NCBI RefSeq assembly: GCF_028583425.1
Contig: NC_072794.1
Location: 30,563,232-30,627,231 of the forward strand
DNA: 64,000 nucleotides
Source of the DNA: Eublepharis macularius
Taxonomy: Eukaryota; Chordata; Lepidosauria; Squamata; Eublepharidae
Direction of reading: 5' to 3'
The notes beneath the pieces are model-generated. The model saw nothing but the letters and a program-made list of their open reading frames with translations. It searched no databases and was not told the origin of the DNA. A program made the translations under genes and the position numbers. Every line of letters begins with the position of its first letter. Position 1 is the first letter of the stretch. Below are positions 11,764-22,622 of the stretch, in pieces.

Positions 11764-13149
11764 TCTCTCACCAAATGCTCTATTTATTTATTTATTATAT
11801 TAGAGTTTTAGTCCGCCCTCCCCGCCAGGCGGGCTCAGGGTGGAGTACAACATTTCAAATTACATAAAAACAGTTAAAAACAGATAAAACATTAAAACAA
11901 ATAACATTAAAACAACTTTATACAATACAGCTTCTCTTCAGATGGCGATGATAAAATACTGCTTTTCAAGCCATGGCTCATATGTGGAGTGGTGGACAGA
12001 TCTTTAGTGTGGCCAGTGGGGGCCCAACCTAGCCTCGACCATATGCCTGGCGGAACATCTCTGTCTTACAGGCCCGGCAGAAAGATAATAAATCCCACCG
12101 GGCCGTGGTTTCCTCAGATAGAGAGTTCCACCAGGTCGGTGCCAGGACTGAAAAGGCCCTTGCTCTGGTCGAGGCCAGGCGGGCCTCCCTTGGGCCAGGG
12201 ACCACCAACCGTTGTTTATTTGTTGAACGAAGCATCCTCTGGGATACATATGGGGAGAGGCGGTCCTGCAGATATGCTGGGCCCAGTCCGCATAGGGCTT
12301 TATAGGTCAACACCAAAACCTTGAACTGGACCCGGTACTCAACTGGTAACCAGTGCAGCTGGTGCAGTATAGGTGTTATACGTTACCTAATTGGGATCCT
12401 TGCAATTACTCGCGCAGCTGCATTTTGGACCAGCTGTAGCCTTCAGATCAGGCCTGGGGGAAGCCCTGTGTAGAGTGAGTTGCAGTAGTCTAATCTAGAG
12501 GTGACCGTTGCTTGGATCACTGCAGTTAAGTCATGGGTCGATAGGTAGGGGACAAGCTGCCAGGCCTGTCTTAGATAGAAAAATGAAGACCGGGCAACCG
12601 CTGCGACCTGTGCCTCCATAGTCAGGGAGGCATCCAGGATCACCCCCAGGCTCCTAACTCTCGAAACTGGCACAAGTAGCACTCCATCAAGACCGGGGAG
12701 CCGGAGTCCCGTGCTCATGGCCCCCAGACCCACATGCAGGACCTCCATCTTTGTGGGATTTAATTTCAACTGACTCTTCTCCAACTATCCAGTCACAGCT
12801 TCAAAGGCATGCTCCAAGACATCTGGGGCAGAGTCGAGCCGGCCGTCCATCATCAGATATAGTTGGGTGTCATCAGCATATTGATGACACCCAAGTCCAA
12901 AACTCTGCACCAGCTGGGCGAGGGGGTGCATATAAACAGTAAACAGTAAAGGGAAGAGTATTGCCCCCTGAGGGACACTGCATACCAATGGGTGGCGGGA
13001 TGACAATTTCTTCCCAAGGGCCACCCTCTGTTCCCAACCGTGGAGAAAAGAGACAAGCCACTGTAAGGCAGTCCCTCGTATCTCCACATAGGCAAGGTGG
13101 TGGGTCAGTAGATCATAACTGACCGTATCGAATGCCGCTGACAGATATC
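11764..13149 (-). mobile_element. L2/CR1-superfamily LINE, 5'-truncated, reverse transcriptase C-terminal half
   Basis: Read on the minus strand from 13149, the translation runs SAAFDTV, then VPQGAILFPLLFTVYM, then the catalytic YADD box (HQYADDTQLYL, about 12850-12900). It continues through SQLKLNPTKMEVLHVG, SLGVILDASL, YLSTHDLTAVIQATVTSRLD and LVVPGPREARLASTRARAF. One in-frame stop follows EAVTG near 12787, and a small frame change lies near 12350-12440. The 3'UTR ends in 'ccctgagcccgcctggcggg' and a TTTA-type microsatellite at about 11780-11800, typical of this superfamily. The endonuclease half is missing, so it is dead on arrival. I cannot separate L2 from close relatives by eye. Confidence 0.9.
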
Positions 13150-13239
13150 AACATGGTAAGAAATGTTTATCTTAACTGCACAGTGCAGCTTCTTAAGATT
13201 AATCTATAGATGCTGATGCTGTAAACAGTTTTGAGGCAC

Positions 13240-13442
13240 TGTGGAGTGCAGGAGCGCTCCCATGCTCTGCAGAAGCCCCGATCCAAGCCAAAATGGGCCT
13301 GATCCCAGAGGCTGCTGTGCACAGGAGCGCACAGTGCCACGGGGGAGAGTGCACGGAAGGTGTGTGCCCCCTGCTGGTTAGGTAAGTGGGGGTGGGGGGT
13401 GGGGAGCGGGGGATCCCCTGCCCCCACCAGGGGTCTGGCATC
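13240..13442. repeat. GC-rich repeat ('ggggatcccc' family)
   Basis: It shares 'gggagcgggggat' and 'ccccctgctgg', and ends 'ggtctggcatccctagc', like the elements at 32460-32757 and 33098-33455. It appears to be a truncated copy. Confidence 0.5.
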
Positions 13443-14199
13443 CCTAGCTTGTGAAAATATTCTTGTAGTGCCTTCTTTCCCTGTGAATACTTTTGGGGGG
13501 AGAGGGGGTGCACCTGTGAGAATTTTGCTTAAAAAAAATTAAATAGGCATATGACACTCTCCAGAATCTACAATATACATTGGATTTCAGTATGGACGTC
13601 AGCATGAACAGTTTGTGACGCAATGCCATGCAGCCTTGGCCCTGAGGGGAAAGATGAACATGGGCATGGGCTTCTAGGATGTGGGAACACACATTTTTCA
13701 GTTTGTGACCTTTGTTTATCTCTGTGCCGAGAATCTTGCAGAATCATTGCCAGGATGACACTGGCTTCCTGTGTGGTGTGCAATACCCGGTCACACCCTG
13801 TCATGCCGTATCTCACAAATAACATTTCATAGCCTTGTTTTTTTTTTATCATTCCCCCATTCGCACATGAGATGGGAGTTTATTCCATCCTGCTTCATGT
13901 GCATGTGATCTCAGCAGAGTCTTTTAAGAGTAGGATTATGCACCACCCCGACATTTGGGATCTACAATGCAAACAAATGAAATTATTCAATGTACAAACT
14001 ACTGTCCTTTTCAGCTAGGAGATGCTTTTGCAGAGATCTGAGAAGTGCCAACATATAGAATTGCCTTCAGGTTTTACCTTTAAATATGGTAAGTCCCAGA
14101 CTTTCCACCCCACTTCCAATTGGTCTTCCATTGATACTACTAGACAGAATTCAGTTGGGAAACAATGACTTGTCTTACGCACCAAAGAACAGGAGGAAT
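13443..14199. other. Intergenic, no gene seen
   Basis: No exon or RNA gene supported. Confidence 0.35.
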
Positions 14200-14412
14200 A
14201 TGGTTGTTGTGGGTTTTCCGGGCTGTATTGCTGTGGTCTTGGCATTGTAGTTCCTGACGTTTCGCCAGCAGCTGTGGCTGGCATCTTCAGAGGTGTAGCC
14301 ACAGCTGCTGGCGAAACGTCAGGAACTACAATGCCAAGACCATGGCAATACAGCCCGGAAAACCCACAACAACCATCGTTCTCCGGCCGTGAAAGCATTC
14401 GACAATACAACT
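14200..14412. mobile_element. Foldback insertion with 8-bp TSD (possibly Penelope-like terminal repeats)
   Basis: The left arm begins 'tggttgttgtgggttttccg' and the right arm ends with its mirror (cccacaacaacca). The arms are about 79 bases and nearly identical, with the turn near 14279. The right arm extends into 'ccggccgtgaaagcattcga'. The whole is bracketed by 'ggaggaat' at 14192-14199 and 14413-14420, so the insertion borders are well defined. Confidence 0.8.
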
Positions 14413-14845
14413 GGAGGAATGTTTATGACAGCTCCCAAACTGTCCTTTATCATTTTATATTATTAGGACAATCAATCTGCTGGGATAAATTTCTGAGGAA
14501 CTAAAATTTGCAGTGTACTCAAAATATCTGGCTGAGAGAGTTGAACATGAACAGGATTTGGAAAATGTTTTTGTTCTGAGAGCCAAACTTTGTTACAAGG
14601 GAAACACAGTCGTTCTGGCTCACCTTTCCCCTCATTACTGTGACTGAGGAGCATTTGCAATGGGTGTGGGGTGTATGGGTGGTACTTAACCCTCCCTCCA
14701 AATAGAAACTCCCCCCACTTAGGTCACTTTTATTTTTCCCCAGTCAGCTGCTCTGCAAAACTGGACGGGTATAAAACTGTCCAGAAGGCAATTGCAAACG
14801 CGATTGGAACCTGAAAATGGTTTAGATCCCCTCCCTCTCCCTCCT
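14413..14845. other. Intergenic, no gene seen
   Basis: No gene signal found. Confidence 0.35.
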
Positions 14846-15092
14846 TTGCTTATCTTAACAACAACAACAAGATTTGATTTATATATTGCCCTTCAGAACA
14901 ACTTAATGCCATTTACAAAATATGCCACTATTATCCCCACAAGAACAATCACCCTGTGAGGTAGGGCGGGGCTGAAAGAGCTTCAGAGAGCCGTGACTAG
15001 CCCAAGGTCACCCAGCTGGCTTCAAGCGGAGGAGTGGGGAATCAAACCCGGCTCTCCAGATTAGAGCCACGTGCTCTTAAACACTGTACATC
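14846..15092 (-). repeat. Sauria-type SINE, minus strand
   Basis: Read on the minus strand it has the tRNA-like head with box B (gtttgattccccactcctc), then 'agccagctgggtgaccttgg', 'cctcacagggtgattgttct' and a tail ending in a TTG-type simple repeat (the acaacaaca run at 14858-14868). This matches the plus-strand copy at 15720-16250. Confidence 0.85.
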
Positions 15093-15719
15093 CCCCTCCC
15101 CTACACTCCTTATTGCTTGAAAAATGTGGGGTGGGCTAAGATAACATTTCAGCTGGCCCTGGGACTCACTGCACTTGGGCCTTCAGTCAGAAACTGAATG
15201 TGATTTTAATGATTTGCAGGGACCTGTGCAAACATCAGGGTTTGAAAGAGCAGAGGATCCTCCCACCATGCAGGTTAAGGGCTCAGCCCTTAGAGGGTCT
15301 CTGCCCCCCCCCCCTATTCCACACAGCTCGCGACTCTGAATAACCAAAGATAGGAGAGCTCATGTCTTCTGCATTGCTCCCCAGGCATGTACCATGGAGT
15401 GGGTGTGAGTGGAGTCGCCTTCGCAGCTGATGGATTTTGATTTCTTAAACGGCTTGATTTTCTTCAGACTTCTTGTTTGAATCCATTATTGTTGTGGTGG
15501 TGAAGAGCATACAAAGGATGATGCAGTAATAGGGCTACTATGTTGCCTGCTGCAGCGGGCAAGCTCCCACTCCTGTGTTTCTGCTAGAGCTGCCAGCTTC
15601 ATGCTGAGAAGGTCCTGGAGATGTTTCATTGCTACCTGAATGACTGATCCCAGCCTTGCCAGTGTAGACCCTACTAGATAGATTATTTCACATTTTACAG
15701 CAGCAATTTGAACCTAAGA
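15093..15719. other. Intergenic, no gene seen
   Basis: No gene signal. It includes a poly-C run at about 15304-15313. Confidence 0.35.
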
Positions 15720-16257
15720 AAAGAGCCAGTTTGGTGTAGTGGTTAGGAGCGGCAGGACTCTAACCTGGAGAACCAGGTTTGATTCCCCACTCTTCCACTT
15801 GAAGCCAGCTGGGCTACCTTGGGTCAGTCACAGCTCTCTTAGCCCCACCCATCTCACAGGGTGATTGTTGTAGGGATAATAATAACCAGGGCTTTTTTCC
15901 AGTGGGAACGCAGTGGAATGGAGTTCCAGCACCTCTTGAAAATGATCACATGGCCGGTGGCCCCGCTTGGCGGGGAGGGCAATCTAAACTCCCCTCTGTG
16001 TGGAGATCAGGGGGCAGGGCCACCAGCCATGTGACCATTTTCGCCAAGGGCGATTTAAACTTTAAAAAACGTCCCCCTTGTTCCAGCTGACCCAAAGTGA
16101 CGTCATTGTGCGGTCCTGCATTCCACCACTGAGTTCCACCACCTCTTTACCCAGAAAAAAAGCCCTGATAATAACATACTTTGTAAACCGCTCTGAGTAG
16201 GTGCTGTTTTCCTGAAGGGCAGTAATATATAAATCAAATGTTGTTGTTGTTGTTGTT
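15720..16257 (+). repeat. Sauria-type SINE interrupted by a hAT MITE
   Basis: The head has box A (ggtgtagtggttaggagc) and box B (ggtttgattccccactc). The body 'cagctgggctaccttgggtc' and 'ctcacagggtgattgttgta' lead to 15886. The SINE resumes at 16168 with 'aacatactttgtaaaccgct' and ends in (TTG)n at about 16237-16255. The intervening 281 bases are a later insertion, described separately. Confidence 0.9.
15887..16167. mobile_element. hAT-type MITE with perfect 8-bp TSD
   Basis: The terminal inverted repeats are 'cagggcttttttcc' and 'agaaaaaaagccctg'. It is flanked by the exact 8-bp duplication 'ataataac' (15879-15886 and 16168-16175), the size expected for hAT transposases. The inner text 'aatggagttccagcacctct' recurs at 57851, 61721 and 63304. 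There is no transposase, so it must have moved in trans. Confidence 0.92.
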
Positions 16258-16889
16258 ATTAAACTGATTCACAAATTCTCTTTTTGTCCAGAGAGCAGCT
16301 AGCAGTAGAATCTATGAATCTATGGCTTGTTTAAGGAAGGTGGCTATCCCTTATGAGTGTACAGATTCCTTACTGGAAAGACTAACAGAAGAAGTCATTT
16401 TGGGGGGATCTTCAGTGATGACTTGTGTTCAAAGTTGTTTTCAGTTAAGTTCACAAATGAGCTCTTTCGACGGAAAGATGCAGAGACCATGGAAGTGATT
16501 GAAGCTACCAGGTCTGGCCTGCAAGTTTTTGCCACGGGGACTGTACTCATTTGGCAATGGCATCTGCTTCCTGGGTGCACCCTTCTCAAAAGCCATGGAC
16601 CAAAAACTTCATGTGAAACTTTGGGCAGATGGCCAGCAGCTATGAAACAGGAAAGTGACTAGGCTGTCCGCATTTTGGGTAACCACCAGTCTGAGTCATG
16701 TTGTTCTGTGAACAACTTTCTCTGCTGCAGCTGAGAAGAAAAGAGGACATTTGGCTGGGGCGTTTGCACAGCCAATGCCCATATAGCGAAGTAGATGAGG
16801 ATCTACCCTACTGCTTGTGCTTTCAAGTCTTCCTGGGTCTAGCTGTAATTTCACCATAGTGGAACATATTGGGGGGGGGGTACCAATTC
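16258..16889. other. Intergenic, no gene seen
   Basis: A 101-codon frame at 16357-16662 has no recognised domain. It may be decayed retroelement sequence, given the protease-like fragment just downstream. Confidence 0.3.
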
Positions 16890-16975
16890 ATATGGAATTA
16901 GACATGGGAGCAGCATTTACAGTGGTGCCTCATGATAAATTAATCATATGTTGGCCCCAGAAACCTAATTAAAGG
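16890..16975 (+). pseudogene. Retropepsin-like fragment of an LTR retroelement
   Basis: A short frame reads PIHMELDMGAAFTVVPHDK, then LIICWPQKPN, then a stop. ELDxGAA resembles the D-T/S-G-A active-site region of Ty3/gypsy-type or retroviral proteases, with Met in place of the usual Thr. A following 'WP' is common in gypsy proteases. The frame is lost upstream in a poly-G run near 16870, so this is a relic. I could not delimit LTRs. Confidence 0.4.
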
Positions 16976-17989
16976 ATTCCATAGTTGTGCCATTAGCAGA
17001 GTATATCGTTTGCTGTGAAAGCGTGATTATGTTGGTGCGAGCTGGTTATGCTGGCTGATGTGAGTGTAGGAGAGAAAATAACAAAGCATACACTTGTTTA
17101 TATTTAGAAAGGAAATAAAAGCTCTTTATTGTAGGAACTCCATACTCTTATAGGAAAGGAGGAGAGATAGATCTCTATCTACCTATCTAATATAAGGATG
17201 GACATGGATGGCAGGACAAGTCCTGCATCCATGGTTGCAAGATGGAGAGAAGGGAAGAAAAGTTGGAGTGGCTGTGACAAAGCCAGGAAGAGAAGGATGT
17301 CATGAGGAGGAAGTCCTGAGTATAGCAATCTACACATCAAAGGATAGTCAGAGCAATAACCAGATGCCCTGACCTCTCTATCTTTCTAACTCTTTGGTTT
17401 GTCCCCCTCTGAAACCTGAGGAAAGGGACAGCGCTCAGTGCTCATCTTCTAACACCACAGGACTTACATTAGTCACATTGGTCTCACCAGCCTATGGATA
17501 CCCAATTGTTCTCCTATGATGGGAATACTGTACAGTTATTGCAGTAATTATAAGTGAATGTTTGCCTCAGAGTTCAGCACAGCAAATGTCAAGTACTCAT
17601 TTCCAAGAATGCTCTTAATGAGACTGCTAATTTCCAGTTGTACTGATCATCTGTCCATGTATTATCATATACAGTACAACAGTTGTGTGTAAAATATAAG
17701 TTGGTGTTTGGTCAAGAAAGGGGGTTACTAAAAGGGGTGACAGATTCACCTGGATATTTAACAAGGAGCATCACCTAAATTTTTTAAGGCTCAACCAGTG
17801 CCATATACATGGAGCATCACTTGACACAAAGATGCCCCTTCTAGGCCAAGCTGGAAGTGATGTCATGGCATCGGTACACCACCAGTTGCCCCTCCATTTT
17901 GCCTAGTCTTCCCCACTACTGCCCAACAGAGAGGTGGCAGGCAGCACAGGAGGAGAGTGGAAGGTCTCCAGCTGAAGAAGGTGACCTGG
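16976..17989. other. Intergenic, no gene seen
   Basis: It includes 'ctttattg' and AT-rich text that could belong to an old LTR. I cannot show terminal repeats or a TSD. Confidence 0.3.
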
Positions 17990-18534
17990 TCTCCCCAAAC
18001 CAAGAGGCAGGAAGATGCATCTTCCTGACACCCTGCCCAAACCTCAGTCAACCTACACAATCCAGTTTGTGCAATTTTGTTTAACTGGCAGGCAGTCTGC
18101 CAATCGTTTTCAGAGAATTTCCTTTTTTCCTAGTATCAGTTCTTAAAAATAACTAAACATTTTTTGTGCTTAAACATTTTGGAAAGGTTACGCTTTCTGA
18201 CCACAGCTACTGTCCTACAGGAAGTTTGCAACAGCCAAATTAATTATCTTTGAGTTTTGGGCATTGTATATTCCACTCTCAAAATGACTAGGCTGAGTAA
18301 AACTTCCATCTGACATTCTTGGAGAGTTAGTATAAACACAATTACCACCGTGCTAAGACTAAAATCCAAATATTTTTAGTAATCTCTACCATACACTTGT
18401 ATTTACATTTATATTTTTTACAAGGACATACAGTTCCTTAAAGAGATAGTACACAATTCCAAAGATACAAATAATTATCCAATTTTCTAAATGTGAAAAT
18501 AACCAAAGTCTCTTAATGTTTTTTTTTCTTTTTT
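17990..18534 (-). other. Possible 3'UTR of the minus-strand exon
   Basis: AT-rich, apparently non-repetitive sequence lies directly downstream (on the minus strand) of the stop codon at 18535-18537. The run after the stop is A-rich. I see no clear AATAAA at a convincing distance, so the end is not defined. Confidence 0.3.
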
Positions 18535-18688
18535 TCATTTTTCTTCCAAACTCTTGAAGAGAACTTCCAGCTTTCTAGCGACCAAACGTGCTACTGGTGT
18601 AGGCGCATTTTCTTGAACTCCTTCAAAGTCACATTTGGCCATCACATTAGGAAGTAGACAGCTGTCTTTACTATTGGAGGAATTTATC
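18535..18688 (-). CDS. Probable last coding exon of an unidentified gene
   Basis: On the minus strand a splice acceptor (pyrimidine-rich, ending 'ttctccatag') precedes an open frame of 50 codons that stops at TGA 18537-18535. The frame needs one leading base from an upstream exon. It reads INSSNSKDSCLLPNVMAKCD, then FEGVQENAPTPVARLVARKL, then EVLFKSLEEK. The end looks like an amphipathic helix with many K/R/E/L, and the sequence has the balanced composition of a real protein. I do not recognise the family. No companion exon was found between 18700 and 26000. In mammals the non-selectin genes near the selectins are METTL18, FIRRM/C1orf112, SCYL3 and F5, and these should be compared first. A chance frame or an old retained fragment remains possible. 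Confidence 0.45.
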
Positions 18689-21524
18689 CTATGGAGAACA
18701 AATTAATATCAGGAAATAATTTATAAAAGCTTTGGTTCCATAAGACATTTGTGTATGTTAAGCGACTTCGAGGAATAAAATCTTGTATTTCATTAATAGG
18801 ACCAGTAAAATTTATATGTTCTGAAACTTAAGTTCTATAGAACAAAGATAAATTTCTTGCTAGCCTTTGAGGTGTCACACAAGACTCCTGTTTGTTTTCA
18901 CTTCAAGGTTAATTTCTTTTGAAGTTCGAGCAGATCATAACTGGAGACAAACAATACAGCTCAATCCTGGGGATTTTTACTCAGAAGTAAGTTGCAATAA
19001 CCTTAAAGGGGCTCCAAAATAAATACACCTAGGATTTCAATCTAAGGATGGATTTGCATCATCAGCATGCCTTGTTATCCTTCTTGGTTCCCAGCACAAC
19101 AGCTTCATGCTGTCCTGCATGCTGGTGAATTTGGTGTATTGTAACTTTTTTTTACTATATATATTTATTCCTTGTGTAATTGTATAAGTGCTGGACAGAG
19201 AAAAAGCCAGGTTCACTCACAGCCTTATCAAATGTGTTGACGGGAAGCATTTCTCAAAAAAGCAACATTCTTTATCCCCTGATAATATTGCTTTTCATTG
19301 CAAAACCGTTACATATTGTGGCTCTGGTTTTGGAACAAGAGTGATTGAGGCAGAACCTAACTCATGTCAAGTTTAACATGTGACCGCACTCACCTTCAAA
19401 ATGGCTTGGGAGAAGGGAAAAGGGCTCCCGTGAGTGTACACAGAGGTAGGAGAGACTTCATCTGTCCCTCAAATTGTTCTGAAGAAATGATTTCCTTTCT
19501 TAATTATATACTCCTCCTTGGGTTCAATTTGGCAAGAGGCCAAGACACATTTCTAGACTGCAAGGCTGAGCAGTGGTTTCCTCCCTTTGTCTGCTCTTAG
19601 TCCCGCTAGGACTGTGTGGATGCATCAAAAGCTGGAGCCGAGTGTATTCTTTGGCTGTCTCTGGAAGCTGGCAGTGTAAATGCTGGGAAAGAAGGTTGAA
19701 AAACTACCCCCACTGTGCTTATTTATGGGAAGCTGGATGAAACCAAAGCTTCCTATGGGGGAAAAACAGGAGGAAAATTCCCAAGACTCAACCTAGCAAA
19801 AGGAGAATATGAATTTTAAATAAAAATCTCTGTCTGGGCTGTACCACTTCAGACTGTGAGGGGGAGTTCCATGACTGAACAGTCTTCTCTATAATCGGAT
19901 TGTCTACATCAGGAAAAGAGTTCCATCCTAGTTTCTTTGTAGTGATATGTGTTTTTTTTAATGAGGAAGGAAATTTGTTTGTATCATATGAGTACTCTAG
20001 CAATTCCAGCGGTACAGCCCTGATAGATGTTTATCATGTTATGGAGAACGAGGTCTCCACACACTTTATGTTTTACCTCATGGCCAGGGTTTTTCATTGC
20101 CAGGGGCACCTTTCAGGGCCAAAATACATGATACATGTGACACAAATTGGGACATGGGTGCGCGACCTGACTCACACTCACATGTAGGATTGAAAGCGTT
20201 GTGTTGCTCTGCATGGTTCCAAATGCTGCAAGGGGGAGGAGGGGCTTCAGGTGCCCCTTTCACACAGTTTTCTCCCATGGAAACTACCACAGAGGGGCCT
20301 GTTTGCCCCTGCCTCAACTCCATCCATTCTGACAATCCATCTGCTAACCATGCCTGCAAGATTTTTAGCAATATTCTGCTCAGTTTTGTTTGCATTATTT
20401 TTACTTGCCTTTTGTGTTTTTACGTCTTCCAAACATGCTGGTTTACAGCAAAATCTTTGGAGTATTTTTGAAGCAGCAATCACAGGGTTCACCCCTCTTC
20501 CCAAATAAATTAAGAAAAATCTCTGGCAAGAGTAGCAGATTGCATACTCAGTGGAACAACAGTGGTGCAAAATAGGTGCTGCAAAGACCATGGAATAGCT
20601 TGACCGTTCATAAATTAATGCTTGGTTATGTGACTTATGCCACTTTTTCTTTGCACCATGGAGGAAGTAAGCATTATTTTAAGCCAGCAGAGGCTGAGTC
20701 GGACTGTTGTAGTTTCTCCTAGGTCATGTGCAGCTATTGAACATTGCTGGTTGGGAAGCAGAAAATCAAAGATGTGCTCCACTTTAAGGCAGCTGCTAGA
20801 AGCAGTGGTCCTTGGGGACTTCCACAATAGTAGCCTAAAAAAACTACAAACTCTGGTGCAAGTTTGGGAGAATGTGTGAATAGACAATGGGGAGCCTTTT
20901 CAGAGGATGGAAATAGCTAGTTACAGCACTGGCTACACTGAGGATGTCCTCTTTATGGAAGAAGGGGGAAGAGTAGTAGCAAAGCAGTGAGGAACTAAAG
21001 AGACAGGAATGATAAACCTGGCACTTCTACTGGCTAGCTTAAGTCCCTATTAGGGATATGTGAAGCTGTCAGTCAGGAGCAACCTCTGTAAAGTCTAATT
21101 ATCTTCTGAAGAACCACAAATTCCTAAAGAAAATCCACTGGGATTCTTCATATTCCATTTTCTGCTGCATTACCCTATTATTTTTTTAAAATATTTGTAT
21201 ACAAGTCGTAGATGTACTGCAGCTAAAAAACCCATGATGCAGGGTAACTGTGAATATACCACATGCTTACAGTGTTTGGGAACACTATAATATTTTGGAA
21301 AGGAAACTATTGTAGTAGTAAAGGGAACTTCAGGAGGGCTGTCTACTCATATTATAGAGCTGTGTAATAAGTAATAACTGGTATCTTGATAAAGGACAGG
21401 GACTGCTACTGGTGTCTGCACCAGTAGTGGTGTCTGCACCACTTTCTTACTGGGTAGTTTGACGTTGCTAAAGATGTTAATTATGTATGCCTAAATTCAG
21501 AATGTTTTCATCTATGTGTTTGGC
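18689..21524. other. Intergenic, no gene seen
   Basis: It contains a degraded 'caatcctgggg ... aggatttcaat' MITE near 18960-19040, and 'aacctaactcatgt...' repeat text near 19345-19440 that recurs near 31990. Frames near 20640-20880 (both strands) have no recognised domain or splice borders. Confidence 0.35.
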
Positions 21525-21690
21525 TTTCTGCTTGTTTTTGATTTTTGTAGCTACCATCCCCTATTGTATCTGTTTTAATTGAACGTCCTGTTGATCATCT
21601 TGTATTTTGCTCGATTATATTGTATTCACTTGCAGTATTGTAATCTTCCATGAGAAAGGCGGACTATAAATAAACAACAACATAGTTTTG
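21525..21690 (+). repeat. LINE 3' tail (L2/CR1-like)
   Basis: 'tattgtaatcttccatgaga', then 'aaggcggactataaataaa', then a short (CAA)n tail resembles the 3'UTR end of the LINE at 11764-13149. No coding part remains. Confidence 0.5.
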
Positions 21691-22466
21691 TACATCTCCC
21701 CCTATTTCAGAAACAGATTTCACTCAAGTTTGATTTTTGGTGATCTTGGCTGGTAATCCTACTAGCAGCCTTACTTTGCTTACATATAGGTGTTCTAGTT
21801 TGTCATGTGTGACACAGATACCCTTGACCACTTCTGGTCCCATAAATTTGGACTGAATGGATCCTTCCATGTGAGAAACACACTTACTTGTTCAGACCAA
21901 TAGCTGCCAAGGAGCTGACTGTGTGTGATTATGACTTGGGGAGGGAAGCTTCGTGGAGGAGGCAATAGGAAAAGGATGCAGTCAGGTTCTGCACAGTGTA
22001 GAGGAAGTGCTGGCACGAGACGTCTGCGCGCAGGAGGGAGCTGCAAATATTGCTGCCCGTCCACCCAGAGAGGTGTGAAAAGGAGAAATCACGGGGACCT
22101 GCTTGAACAATGGTAGGTGCAGCTTTTATCTGGGGAAGTGGCAGATCATTGTAGTTGGGGCATAATGGAGCACTGGTTTGCTTAAGGTTCACGTTGCACA
22201 TTCCTTGGCTCTTGTATAGCAGTGGAACACAGCTGCATCTGGGAAAGTGGTTATTGCATGGGTAACCATGCCCTCAGGCCACAGAGAAAGGCAACACTCT
22301 CTGACACTGTGGGACTGCTTATAAAGTGGTGTGTGGTAGTGATGATGTAAAGTTTTGGGGGAAAGTTTAGAAACTTCTAGGAGAAAATAATAAAGGGCGT
22401 TTTCAAGACTTAGAAGTATATTCATTATATCCCCAAATGCTAACATGGGGTGTTGGGTGATTGGGG
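21691..22466. other. Intergenic, no gene seen
   Basis: No supported exon or RNA gene. Confidence 0.35.
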
Positions 22467-22622
22467 TGGGTGGCCAAGTTGGTCTGCAGTAGAACAGCAG
22501 GGTCTGAGTCCGGTGGTACCTTTGAAACCAACAAGATTTTCTGAGGGTAAGTTTTGAGAGTCAGAGCTCCCTTTTTCAGACACTCTGAAAATCTTGTTGG
22601 TCTCTAAGGTGCCACAAGTCTC
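22467..22622. mobile_element. Foldback element, old copy
   Basis: 'accaacaagattttctgag' is mirrored by 'gaaaatcttgttggtctcta', and the inner 'gagagtcagagctccctttt' is characteristic. It is the same architecture as 28880-29071 but more diverged. Confidence 0.7.

Noticed and set aside
12443..13087. Cellular gene with a reverse-transcriptase domain
   Set aside because: It is a LINE fragment with an internal stop, a truncated 5' end and a LINE 3' tail.
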